From: an alpha proteobacterium AAP38
GTDB taxonomy: Bacteria; Pseudomonadota; Alphaproteobacteria; Azospirillales; Azospirillaceae
Direction: 5' to 3'
DNA: 64,000 nt
Assembly: GCA_001296005.1 (NCBI GenBank)
Contig: LJHR01000035.1
Coordinates: forward strand, 186,001-250,000
Below, one piece after another: positions 55,247-64,000 of this stretch (its first letter is position 1; each line of letters starts with the position of its first letter). The translations under genes were made by a program, and so were the position numbers. The notes under the pieces are model-generated. The model saw only the letters and a list, made by a program, of their open reading frames with translations. It had not been told where the DNA came from and searched no databases.

Positions 55247-57919
55247 GTGGCTGGCAGTGTCGTCATCGTCGAATCCCCGGCCAAGGCCAAGACCATCAAC
55301 AAATATCTGGGGTCGGACTTCACCGTCCTCGCCAGCTTCGGGCATGTGCGCGACCTTCCGCCCAAGGACGGGTCGGTGCGCCCCGAAGAGGATTTCGAGA
55401 TGGATTGGGAGCTGGGTGACCGCTCCAAGCGCCATGTCGATGAAATTGCCCGCGCCGTGCGCGGTGCAAACCGCGTCTTCCTGGCCACTGACCCGGATCG
55501 CGAAGGGGAAGCCATCGCCTGGCATGTGCATGAGCTGCTGAAGGAAAAGCGGCTGGCCGGCAAGGCGGAAATCCGCCGCATCACCTTTAACGAGATCACG
55601 AAAAGCGCCGTCCTGGACGCCATCGGCAAGCCGCGCGATGTGGATCAGGAACTGGTGCAGGCGTACCTCGCCCGCCGCGCGCTGGATTATCTGGTGGGCT
55701 TCAACCTGTCACCGGTTCTGTGGCGCAAGCTGCCGGGGTCGAAATCGGCGGGGCGTGTGCAGTCGGTGGCCCTGCGCCTGATCTGTGAGCGCGAGGCCGA
55801 GATTGAGGCTTTCAAACCTCAGGAATATTGGACCATCGAGGCGGAGTTCAAAACCCACGACGGCTCCACCTTTACCGCCCGCCTGACGCAGTTGGACGGC
55901 AAGCGACTGGAGAAGTTCAGCCTTGGCAATAAAGCCGCCGCCGAGGCCGCCCTGGCCCGCATCCGCCCCATGCTGTTCAAGGTGGGCCGGGTGGAGCGCA
56001 AGGAAGTGAAGCGCAACCCCTATGCGCCCTTCACCACCTCCACCTTGCAGCAGGAAGCCAGCCGCAAGCTGGGATTTGGCGCCGTCAAGACCATGCGCAC
56101 CGCCCAGAAACTGTATGAGGGCGTGGATATCGGTGGGGAAACGGTCGGCCTCATCACCTATATGCGTACCGACGGCGTGTCGTTGAGCCAGGAGGCCATT
56201 GACGGGTCGCGCCGGCTGATCGACCAGACCTGGGGCGATAATTACGTCCCCGAAAAGCCCCGCATCTATAAGACCGCCGCCAAGAACGCCCAGGAAGCGC
56301 ACGAGGCCATCCGCCCGACCGACCTTTTCCGCCGCCCCGACCAGTTGACCCGCTATCTGGATAAGGATGAGCTGCGGCTTTACGAACTGGTCTGGAAGCG
56401 TACGGTGGCAAGCCAGATGGCCAGTGCCGTGCTGGATCAGGTCACCGTCGACATCATGTCGAAGGGTGCGGAAGCCGTGTTCCGCGCCACCGGTTCCATC
56501 CTGAAATTCGATGGCTTCCTGAAGGTCTATCAGGAAGAGAAGGATGATGACGGGGAGGAGGAGGAGAACCGCCGCCTGCCGCCCATGAAGGATGGCGACG
56601 ACCTGACGCGCGGCGCCCTGAAATCCGATCAGCACTTCACCCAGCCTCCGCCGCGCTATACCGAGGCCAGCCTGGTGAAGAAGATGGAGGAGCTGGGTAT
56701 CGGTCGCCCCTCCACCTATGCCTCCACCCTGCAGGTGCTGCAGGAGCGCAATTATGTGCGGCTGGAGAAGCGGCGGTTTGAGCCGGAGGACCGGGGCCGG
56801 CTGGTCACCAGCTTCCTGGAGAATTTCTTCAACCGCTATGTCCAGTATGATTTCACGGCGGCCCTGGAAGAGAAGCTGGACGATATTTCCGGCGGGCGCG
56901 TCTTCTGGAAGGATGTGTTGCGCGAATTCTGGAAGCATTTCCACTCGGCCATCGACGAGACCAAGGACCTGACTATCACACAGGTGCTGAATGCCCTGGA
57001 TGATGCACTGGGGCCGCATTTCTTCCCCGACCGGTTCGATGCCGAGGGGCACAAGATCGATGTGCGCGTCTGCCCCACCTGCGGGGCTGGGCGGCTGTCG
57101 TTGAAGCTGGGCAAGACGGGCGCCTTCATCGGCTGTTCCAATTACCCGGAATGCCGCTATACCCGCCCGCTGGCCGTGGCCGGTGAAGAGGCGGAGGCGG
57201 ATGCCGACCGCGATCTGGGCGTCGATCCCGAGACGAACCAGAATGTGGTGATGAAGCGCGGCCCCTATGGCGTCTATGTCCAGTTGGGCGAGGCCGTGGC
57301 CAAGGGGGAGAAGCCAAAACGTGTCTCTCTGCCCCGCGGCCTGAACCCGCAGGATGTGGACCTGAATACGGCGCTGGCGCTGCTGTCGCTGCCGCGTTCG
57401 CTGGGCATGCATCCGTCGTCGGGCCAGGAGATCCAGGCCGGCATCGGACGCTTCGGCCCCTATCTGAAGCATGGCGATGCCTATAAGAACATCCCGCCCG
57501 ATGATGACGTGCTGACCATCGGCTTGAACCGCGCGGTCGTCCTGCTGGGCGATGGACCGGTGAAGAAGGCGGTGGCGGGACGCGAACTGGGCAACCATCC
57601 CAAGGATGGCAAGCCCATCTCCATCGGGTCCGGTCGCTTCGGGCCCTATGTGAAGCATAACAAGCTGTTTGCCAGCATCACCAAGGCCTACAACGCCGAC
57701 ACGCTGACCCTGGAACAGGCGGTGGAACTGCTGGCTGCGAAGGCCGCCAAGGATACGGCCAAGAAGGGGGCGGCACCGGAGGGAGAGGCCGAGGAAAAGC
57801 CGAAGAAGGCGCCGGCCAAGAAAGCCACCGCACCAAAGGCGGCAGCGGCCAAGAAGCCAGCGGCGAAGACGGCAACGACAGCGGCAAAGAAGCCAGCAGT
57901 GAAAAAAACCAAGGCGTGA
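55247..57919 (+). CDS. topA: DNA topoisomerase I
   Basis: Encodes 890 residues from a GTG. The TOPRIM domain has VVIVESPAKAKTI and DPDREGEAIAWH. The catalytic tyrosine is Y305 in GLITYMRTDGVSLS. A four-cysteine zinc ribbon (CPTCGAGRLSLK, GCSNYPECRY) lies at about 607-642, followed by several topoisomerase C-terminal repeats (RFGPYLKHGD, RFGPYVKHNK). The last 50 residues are a Lys/Ala/Pro-rich, histone-H1-like tail. It relaxes negative supercoils. Confidence 0.96.
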   Translation: MAGSVVIVESPAKAKTINKYLGSDFTVLASFGHVRDLPPKDGSVRPEEDFEMDWELGDRSKRHVDEIARAVRGANRVFLATDPDREGEAIAWHVHELLKEKRLAGKAEIRRITFNEITKSAVLDAIGKPRDVDQELVQAYLARRALDYLVGFNLSPVLWRKLPGSKSAGRVQSVALRLICEREAEIEAFKPQEYWTIEAEFKTHDGSTFTARLTQLDGKRLEKFSLGNKAAAEAALARIRPMLFKVGRVERKEVKRNPYAPFTTSTLQQEASRKLGFGAVKTMRTAQKLYEGVDIGGETVGLITYMRTDGVSLSQEAIDGSRRLIDQTWGDNYVPEKPRIYKTAAKNAQEAHEAIRPTDLFRRPDQLTRYLDKDELRLYELVWKRTVASQMASAVLDQVTVDIMSKGAEAVFRATGSILKFDGFLKVYQEEKDDDGEEEENRRLPPMKDGDDLTRGALKSDQHFTQPPPRYTEASLVKKMEELGIGRPSTYASTLQVLQERNYVRLEKRRFEPEDRGRLVTSFLENFFNRYVQYDFTAALEEKLDDISGGRVFWKDVLREFWKHFHSAIDETKDLTITQVLNALDDALGPHFFPDRFDAEGHKIDVRVCPTCGAGRLSLKLGKTGAFIGCSNYPECRYTRPLAVAGEEAEADADRDLGVDPETNQNVVMKRGPYGVYVQLGEAVAKGEKPKRVSLPRGLNPQDVDLNTALALLSLPRSLGMHPSSGQEIQAGIGRFGPYLKHGDAYKNIPPDDDVLTIGLNRAVVLLGDGPVKKAVAGRELGNHPKDGKPISIGSGRFGPYVKHNKLFASITKAYNADTLTLEQAVELLAAKAAKDTAKKGAAPEGEAEEKPKKAPAKKATAPKAAAAKKPAAKTATTAAKKPAVKKTKA

Positions 57920-57987
57920 ACTTGCAAACAGCGATAGGGTGAACCATGTTCAGCCGTATAAAGGGTATCAGCACCCTGGAGGGCCCC

Positions 57988-58464
57988 ATGCGCACCCTGT
58001 TTCTGACCGGCCTGGTTTTGTCGATCATCGCCCTTTCCGCAACGGCGGAGGAACAGGCAGCGCCCGCATCGGCCCCGGTCAATACCTTCACCCTGCTGGA
58101 AAAGAAGCCGGAGCCGCAGCCGGTGGGCGGTGGCCCCACGGCCCGCACGGTGCCCGATTACAGCCAAGGCGTACCGGTGGCACAGGCGCAGCAGGCCGAA
58201 CAGGAAGCCAAATGCCGCGTGCGCAAGACAGTGGAGGCCGGCGTTGCCATGGGCGGCGTCAGCGGCACCTATGCCGGTGCGCGCCTGGATTATGGCAAGG
58301 ATGACAAGGCCCTGGCTCGTGGCTATGCCCCCAACCCGTGCCCCGATACCGGCTTTGCCATGTCGCTGGCCGTGTCAAGCAGCGACATGGAGGTGAAGCG
58401 CCGGGGTGAACGACGCCCGATGCAGATGGACGAAGACGGGCGGCCAGACCTGATGGAACGGTAA
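57988..58464 (+). CDS. Secreted hypothetical protein
   Basis: Encodes 158 residues from the ATG at 57988, preceded by GGAGGG. A signal peptide (about 1-20) ends ALSATA. The mature chain has a proline-rich part (about 35-60), two cysteines (in AKCRVRK and NPCPDTG) that could form a disulfide, and a glycine-rich middle (AGVAMGGVSGTYAGAR). No family is recognised. It follows topA by 68 bases. Confidence 0.72.
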   Translation: MRTLFLTGLVLSIIALSATAEEQAAPASAPVNTFTLLEKKPEPQPVGGGPTARTVPDYSQGVPVAQAQQAEQEAKCRVRKTVEAGVAMGGVSGTYAGARLDYGKDDKALARGYAPNPCPDTGFAMSLAVSSSDMEVKRRGERRPMQMDEDGRPDLMER

Positions 58465-58474
58465 GGCCCCTGCC

Positions 58475-59719
58475 CTATTTCCCGTTCAAGGTCCGTTCGA
58501 TATTCAAACCGATGGTCAACCCGCCCAGGGACGGTGCGGAGGGATCGCCGCCGACGGCAAAGCTGATCTGGACGCTGAACTGACTGGTCGATTGATCGAA
58601 GGCGATATTGTCGATGAAGGCGGTATCAAGGCCTTTGGCAACGGTCATGGAGAATTTCCTTTCATCCGCCTGCCAGAGATCGCTGGATAAAGGGTCGGAC
58701 GCCACCGCCATGCCGGCCCCGTCAAACAGCAGGATTTCCGATACCATGCCGCCCGATGCTGCCCGTAGCCGGTAAAGTGCCGCTGACAGCGGATGATCGC
58801 GCAGTCCGGCAACCAACGGGTCATCAGTCTGGTCGCGATGCGCCTGATAACGACGATCCTCCATCATGATCTGCTGCACCGGCTTTGACCCGTTCACCTG
58901 CCATGCGGCGGCCAGGGCCGGCAGAACGGTCGGATCGGCCAGAAGCAGATCACGCACCTTATGTGCAACGGCCAGGGCCGTACGGCGTTCAGCCGATGAG
59001 AGAGCCATGTTGGCGGCGGCGCAATGCGGGACTTGGGCGTTGAACCGTTCCAGAAAACCCGGATAAGCCTTCAGAAAGGCGGCGGAGAAATAGACGCCCA
59101 ATGGCATGTAGCGTTCAAACGCGATGGTCAGACCGGTAGCGTCGATGCCCGCCTCCCGCCGGGCGGAAGCCAGTTCCGCCTCATCCATCAGGACAGCGGC
59201 GACACGGCCACCGACCAGCATACGCAGAAGCTGTGCTCCGCTGCGTGCGGCGCCATCGACATTGGCCTCATGAGCCTGCAGCCATTTCAACTGATTGGAA
59301 CCCAGCACCGCCGCCACGGGCAGTCCCGTCCGCACCTGGGCGGGGATTGCACCGGCCGGAGCCGTCGTAACCCATACCCAGCGCTCCAGCGCCAGCGGAA
59401 GGGACAGGCGTCCGGCATCGGTATCGCGCGCAGCATCCGGGGCCACAGAAAACACGCCCTGCGCCAGCCCCTGACGCACCTGTTCATGAGCGCGTAGCCA
59501 GGGGGAAAGGGCCACCTGATAGCGCTGGCCCAGCCGGTCCATGACGCAGTCGAAGGCACGCATGGAGGTGCCATCCAGGTTGTCGCCCACCATTTCCTGA
59601 TAGGGCGGCGCAATGTTGGTAAGGAACCGCGGTATCTCTGCGGCTGACGCCCGCGCAGCGGGAACCAGCAGGGCCAAGGCCCCCAGCAGCAGACGCCCCG
59701 CCATGGTGACAAGGCGCAT
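58475..59719 (-). CDS. Periplasmic binding-protein domain fused to a Cache-like domain
   Basis: Encodes 414 residues from the ATG at 59719 (GGGAG upstream). A signal peptide (about 1-26) precedes a periplasmic-binding type II domain (about 28-255; AFDCVMDRLGQRYQVALSPW, GGRVAAVLMDEAELASARRE) and, after a linker, a C-terminal region (about 310-410; DDPLVAGLRDHPLSAALYRL, LLFDGAGMAVASDPLSSDLW, FSVQISFAVGG) that resembles a PDC/Cache sensor. The combination is unusual for a soluble protein. No kinase or cyclase is adjacent. Confidence 0.75.
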   Translation of the reverse strand: MRLVTMAGRLLLGALALLVPAARASAAEIPRFLTNIAPPYQEMVGDNLDGTSMRAFDCVMDRLGQRYQVALSPWLRAHEQVRQGLAQGVFSVAPDAARDTDAGRLSLPLALERWVWVTTAPAGAIPAQVRTGLPVAAVLGSNQLKWLQAHEANVDGAARSGAQLLRMLVGGRVAAVLMDEAELASARREAGIDATGLTIAFERYMPLGVYFSAAFLKAYPGFLERFNAQVPHCAAANMALSSAERRTALAVAHKVRDLLLADPTVLPALAAAWQVNGSKPVQQIMMEDRRYQAHRDQTDDPLVAGLRDHPLSAALYRLRAASGGMVSEILLFDGAGMAVASDPLSSDLWQADERKFSMTVAKGLDTAFIDNIAFDQSTSQFSVQISFAVGGDPSAPSLGGLTIGLNIERTLNGK

Positions 59720-59878
59720 TTCACTCCCTTCTCGCCGATCTTGGTATCGGCGGACAGGGATCAGTCTAGGCCCGTTCATGCCCGCACGAACATCTATACG
59801 GAAGGTTCTGAAATAGATCGTGGACCAACTTAATTACCGCATGCCGCATCGGGCGCAACCGGTCAGCGGGGGCCGCCC

Positions 59879-61665
59879 TTAGCCCCACAGGCGGAATGGC
59901 AACAAGCCGGCGACAGCCAGCACAGTCAGCCATTGCAGGGTGGCCAGGGAAGCCAGCCGGTCCAACCAGGGCAAAAGCCCGGTGCGGCGGCGGTCCAGAA
60001 ACAGGGTAGCCAGAAGGGCAATCGGCAACAGTCCCGTCACGACGGCCAGCAGCACACTGCCCACCGTGGCATCTCCCAGGGCCAGGAAGGACTGCCCCCA
60101 GATCAGGAACGGTGCGGGCAGCATCAAGGCCAGCAGGGCGGAAATGCTGACCATCCCGCCCAGGCTGCGCGGACCAAGGACCAGCCGCCAGAGACCGATC
60201 AACAGCAACCAACCAAGTCCCAGTAAACCCGCACCAACCGAAAGCCAGCCCAACCAGAAGCGCCATGCCGGCACACGCTGATAGCTTTGCCCGCCATCAC
60301 TGAAGGAGACGCCATCGGCATCTTCCATGAACACATGCGAGGCGATGGTGCGGTCCTGCTGCCGGAACAGACCGTTACCCAGGGGCAGCAGCATGCGATC
60401 CGGCCTTTGCATGTTGGTCAACAAAAGACCATCGGGGACCGCCATCACCATTACCGTCGCCGTCAACCCGTCCAGATAGGCGAACTGATCGAAACGGTTG
60501 GGCAATGGGGTGTAGATGCCCTGCCACTTTGCCCTTTCCGGATCCGCAGCCGTGGGCAGCGGGGTCACGGGTGGCAAACTCAGGGCACGGATCAGGATAG
60601 CATCCAGGGCAGGGTAACTGGCCGTCTCACTGTCGGCATTGACGCTGATGAAGAAAGCCTTTCCCTGATCGGGGTACAGGCACAGCATGGCGCGGTAGCC
60701 GACGATATTGCCGGAATGGCAAAGGCCCACCACCCCATGCCGGTCGCGGATTTGCAGGCCCAGCGCATAGCCGATGGGCAGGCCCGCCCTGGCCGCCGCC
60801 GTGCCCGTCTGCCGCCCCATGGTGCGCAACAGGTCCGAGGCAATGAACGGCACCCCATCGATCATGCCATCGCCCATCAGAAACTGCGCCAGCCGCGCCA
60901 TATCGGCGGCACTGGTCGTAAATTGTCCAGCGGGGCGGGTGAACCAAGGGATGGCAGCCTGGGTCGACCCATCATCGAAATGGCCCATGGCAAGCCGGGG
61001 ATCGGCACCCGGCCCCGTCTGGGTCACAAAACCAAAGGTACTGTCACGCATGCCCAGCGGCGTCAGGAACGCGCGGTCCAGCCACGCCTCATACCGCTCC
61101 CCCGTTACCGCCTCCACCACCATGCCCAGCAACGTGTAACCGGTGTTGGAGTAGGAGAAGCGCTCTGCCCCGGCGGCCAGCGCAAGCGCAGTGCCTGGCC
61201 GTCACGGGCAATGCCCTGCATCAGCGGCGTGTCGGCAACGGGCCGCCGGCTGAACACCTGCCACAGCCGCGCATCATCCAGGCCCGATGTGTGGTCCAAC
61301 AGATGGCGCAGGCGCAGCGGATGGGTCGCGGCCCAGGGATTATCGATGGCGACAGTGGGGAGGATATCGGCCAGCGGCTGATCCAGGGACAAGTGCCCCA
61401 GCGTAACGAGACGAAGCACACCCGTGGCCAGCACCGTCTTGGTCACCGACCCCATCTGCACCCGGTGGTCGGGTCGCATGGCCGCACCGGTACCGGCATC
61501 GGCCAGACCGGCGGCCCCAGTTGCCACCCCTTCCGGCGTGACCAAGGCCCAGACGGCACCCGTCAGCCCCTGTTCACGCAGGGCCGCCGCCATCTCGCCT
61601 GCAACCTCCGCACGCGCCGGAAGGGTGGTGGCGAGCAGGAGGAGGAAGCAGAGGAGCAGGCGCAT
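59879..61665 (-). pseudogene. Serine hydrolase (beta-lactamase/class C type), frameshifted
   Basis: Two frames together encode one protein. The first (61665 to 61105) has a signal peptide and the catalytic SxxK motif GSVTKTV, then DHTSGLDDARLW, and loses frame after RLRWPPG. The second frame (to 59879) continues with ERFSYSNTGYTLLGMVVEAV, including the YSN motif, followed by a C-terminal region of several transmembrane segments. Restoring one base in the CCCC run at 61168-61171 joins them into about 595 residues. A real mutation or a sequencing error in a homopolymer are both possible. Confidence 0.82.
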
Positions 61666-61673
61666 TCAGGCGA

Positions 61674-63938
61674 TCAATCGGTGAACTTGTTGTTCCGGGG
61701 GAAGCCGGTGGGCGGTAGCTTGCCCTGGGTGCCACGGAAGGCGACCCAGCCGGACAGTTCGGGCATGGTGACGCTGCGCACCCGGCCTTCCGCCCCGCCC
61801 ATCTTCCAGGACAGACCGTCGGCCAGGTTGAAGGTCTTCACATCCGACAGGCTGGCATCCTTGTATTTCTGCAAGGCCACGCCCTTGCCGCGCGTCATCA
61901 GCGGCAATTCCTCCAGTTTGAAGACCAGCAGCTTGCGGTTATTGCCGATGACGGCCACGGCATCACCCTCCACCGGAAGCACCAGGGCCGCAACCCCGCC
62001 ATCAGACGGGTTCAGCACCTGTTTGCCCGCGCGGGTCTGGGCCACCACCTCGTCCGCTTCCACCTGGAAGCCACGGCCATCGCTGCTGGCCACGATCAGT
62101 TTCTGGCCCGGTACATGGGCAAACAAGGCCACAATCTCCGCCTCGCCGAAATCGGCCATCAGGCGCACCGGCTCCCCGAACCCACGCCCGCGCGGCAGCT
62201 TGTCCGCCCCCAGCGTGTAGAATTTGCCGTTGGACGCAAAGACCAGCAGCTTGTCCGTGGTCTGCACGCGCAGGACAAAGCGTTCCTGGTCGCCATCCTT
62301 ATACTTTGCATCCGCCACCTCCGCTGCGGTCAGGTGGCGGGAAACGGCGCGGATCCAGCCCTTTTCCGACAGGAAGACGGTCAGCGGCTCCCGCTCGATC
62401 ATCGCCTCGACCGGCACCACGATGTCGGCGGGCGCATCACCCACCTCCGTCCGGCGTTCGCCCAGCGCGGTGGAGCGACCGAACTTCTTGTCCATCTGCT
62501 GCACTTCGGCGCGGATGGATTTCCAGCGCTTGCCCTCATCCTCCAGCAGTTCGGTCAGCTTGGACTTTTCCGCCGACAGGGCGTCATGTTCCTTTTTGAT
62601 CTCAAACTCTTCCAGACGACGCAAGGAGCGCAGCCGCATGTTCAAGATGGCTTCGGCCTGAACGTCGGTCAGCTGGAAGGTGCGCATCAGCTCCTTCTTG
62701 GGCTCATCCTCCTCACGGATGATGCGGATGACCTCGTCCAGGTTCAGGTACGCGATCAGGTAGCCGCCCAACACCTCCAGCCGATGCTCAATCTCCGCCA
62801 GACGGAAGCGGGAACGGCGGATCAGCACATCCTGGCGGTGGGCCAGGAAGGCGTTCAGCACCTCATGCAGGGTCATGACGCGCGGGATGGTGCCGCCATC
62901 CAGCACATTCATGTTCAGGCTGAAGCGGATTTCCAGATCCGTGTTGCGGAACAACTGTTCCATCAACACGGCGGGATCGACATTCCGGCTCTTGGGGATC
63001 AGGACGAGGCGGATATCTTCGGCCGATTCGTCGCGAACATCGTCCAGCAGGGGCAGTTTGCGTTCGGCCAGCAGCTCCGCAATCTTTTCAACCAGACGCG
63101 ATTTCTGCACCTGATAGGGGATTTCGGTGACCACCACCTGCCAGGTCCCCTGACCCATCGCCTCCTTGGTCCAGCGGGCACGCAGGCGGAAAGCACCGCG
63201 TCCGGTGCGATATGATTCGATGATGCTGGCGCGGCTCTCCACTAGCACGCCACCCGTCGGGAAGTCAGGTCCGCGCACCCAGCTGACCAGTTCATCCACC
63301 GTCACGGGCCGGCGCTTTTCCGGGGCGGGCAGCAATTCGCGTTCGATGATCAGGTTCAGCGCGCCGCAAATCTCACCGACATTATGCGGCGGAATGCTGG
63401 TCGCCATGCCGACTGCGATGCCAGCAGAGCCATTGGCCAGCAGGTTGGGGAAAGCCGCCGGCAGAACCACCGGCTCCTGCCCGTCACCATCATAGGTGGG
63501 GCGGAAATCGGTCGCATCCTCGTCCAGGCCCTGCATCAGGGCCTTGGCGACCTCCGTCAGCTTGGCCTCGGTATATCGCATGGCGGCGGCGTTATCACCG
63601 TCGATATTGCCGAAATTCCCCTGGCCTTCGACCAACGGATAGCGGCTGGCAAAATCCTGCGCCAGACGGACCAAAGCGTCATAGACCGACTGGTCACCAT
63701 GGGGGTGGAATTTACCGATCACGTCACCGACCACACGCGCCGACTTTTTCGGCATCGTGTTGGGGTCCAGCTTGAGCTGGCTCATCGCGAACAGAATGCG
63801 CCGATGCACCGGCTTCAACCCGTCGCGCACATCAGGCAGCGAACGGGAGACGATGGTGGAGAGCGCGTAGGACAGATAGCGTTCACCGAGGGCTTCGGCC
63901 AGTCGCTTGTCCAGGATTTCATAGGCGGCGTCGGTCAT
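61674..63938 (-). CDS. parC: DNA topoisomerase IV subunit A
   Basis: Encodes 754 residues. The breakage-reunion domain opens [20 protein letters not shown], with the catalytic tyrosine Y122 in [10 protein letters not shown]. The quinolone-region loop reads [11 protein letters not shown], so glutamine (Q83) stands where E. coli ParC has Ser80. A coiled coil (about 400-480) and a shortened C-terminal beta-pinwheel (about 520-740) follow. ParC decatenates daughter chromosomes with ParE. It ends 8 bases before the frameshifted hydrolase begins. Confidence 0.96.
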   Translation of the reverse strand: MTDAAYEILDKRLAEALGERYLSYALSTIVSRSLPDVRDGLKPVHRRILFAMSQLKLDPNTMPKKSARVVGDVIGKFHPHGDQSVYDALVRLAQDFASRYPLVEGQGNFGNIDGDNAAAMRYTEAKLTEVAKALMQGLDEDATDFRPTYDGDGQEPVVLPAAFPNLLANGSAGIAVGMATSIPPHNVGEICGALNLIIERELLPAPEKRRPVTVDELVSWVRGPDFPTGGVLVESRASIIESYRTGRGAFRLRARWTKEAMGQGTWQVVVTEIPYQVQKSRLVEKIAELLAERKLPLLDDVRDESAEDIRLVLIPKSRNVDPAVLMEQLFRNTDLEIRFSLNMNVLDGGTIPRVMTLHEVLNAFLAHRQDVLIRRSRFRLAEIEHRLEVLGGYLIAYLNLDEVIRIIREEDEPKKELMRTFQLTDVQAEAILNMRLRSLRRLEEFEIKKEHDALSAEKSKLTELLEDEGKRWKSIRAEVQQMDKKFGRSTALGERRTEVGDAPADIVVPVEAMIEREPLTVFLSEKGWIRAVSRHLTAAEVADAKYKDGDQERFVLRVQTTDKLLVFASNGKFYTLGADKLPRGRGFGEPVRLMADFGEAEIVALFAHVPGQKLIVASSDGRGFQVEADEVVAQTRAGKQVLNPSDGGVAALVLPVEGDAVAVIGNNRKLLVFKLEELPLMTRGKGVALQKYKDASLSDVKTFNLADGLSWKMGGAEGRVRSVTMPELSGWVAFRGTQGKLPPTGFPRNNKFTD

Positions 63939-64000
63939 GCCCTATCCATACCAGATGTGGTAGGGGCATGGGTACTGGCTTCTATACTGGCCTTTGGGGA

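Overview
The window is a GC-rich (roughly 65%) alphaproteobacterial chromosome segment with a dense set of housekeeping genes. The run eno, acyltransferase, kdsA, pyrG, secG, tpiA on one strand facing ppiD-trpE, a pdhA-pdhB-aceF-lpd block in which E1-beta carries its own lipoyl domain, and a zapA - 6S RNA - 5-formyl-THF cyclo-ligase block together suggest the order Rhodospirillales, probably an Azospirillum/Niveispirillum-like member of the Azospirillaceae. The taxon is inferred from gene content and order only.

Layout. 1-1000: the AT-richer end of an accessory region with a partial SAM methyltransferase. 1-9 kb: serB, a LysE exporter, a PaiB-like protein, chrA, an Lrp/AsnC regulator, an ELM1-like protein, tRNA-Val(GAC), an N-formylglutamate amidohydrolase-like protein and a GNAT acetyltransferase. 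8.2-18.7 kb: a signalling region. It holds a lone NMT1/SsuA-type binding protein joined to a hybrid histidine kinase, two tandem paralogues that look like catalytically dead GGDEF-EAL proteins, a PAS protein overlapping a chemoreceptor (a split Aer), a redoxin with a Tat-like signal, a probable anti-Shine-Dalgarno small RNA, and a soluble receptor with the MCP tip before a Cache-like domain. 18.7-24 kb: an accessory region with a long non-coding stretch and two tandem cassettes, each an XRE regulator followed by an RTX-repeat protein with a shared unnamed N-terminal domain. A divergent short-repeat protein lies between them, and a 60-bp element is shared upstream of both regulators. This is the best candidate for an undescribed system. 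24-30 kb: lpd, aceF, pdhB, pdhA, ftsB. 30-41 kb: eno, acyltransferase, kdsA, pyrG, secG, tpiA, then ppiD, trpE and a formyltransferase fusion. 41-43 kb: tandem periplasmic binding proteins. 43-50 kb: a YmdB-type phosphoesterase, 5-FTHF cyclo-ligase, 6S RNA, zapA, a DUF4164-like protein, tkt, a low-GC TPR protein, gap, and a DUF3126-like protein. 50-64 kb: a class III aminotransferase, an ABC-F ATPase, dprA, topA, two secreted proteins, a frameshifted serine hydrolase and parC.

Central carbon metabolism is strongly represented: tpiA, gap, eno and the whole pyruvate dehydrogenase complex run from triose phosphate to acetyl-CoA, and tkt serves the pentose phosphate pathway. A perfect 11-bp inverted repeat lies just upstream of a plausible gap promoter, and a similar half site lies upstream of pdhA. 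Many starts were moved downstream of the longest open frame on the basis of ribosome binding sites and family N-termini. Residue numbers refer to the starts given.
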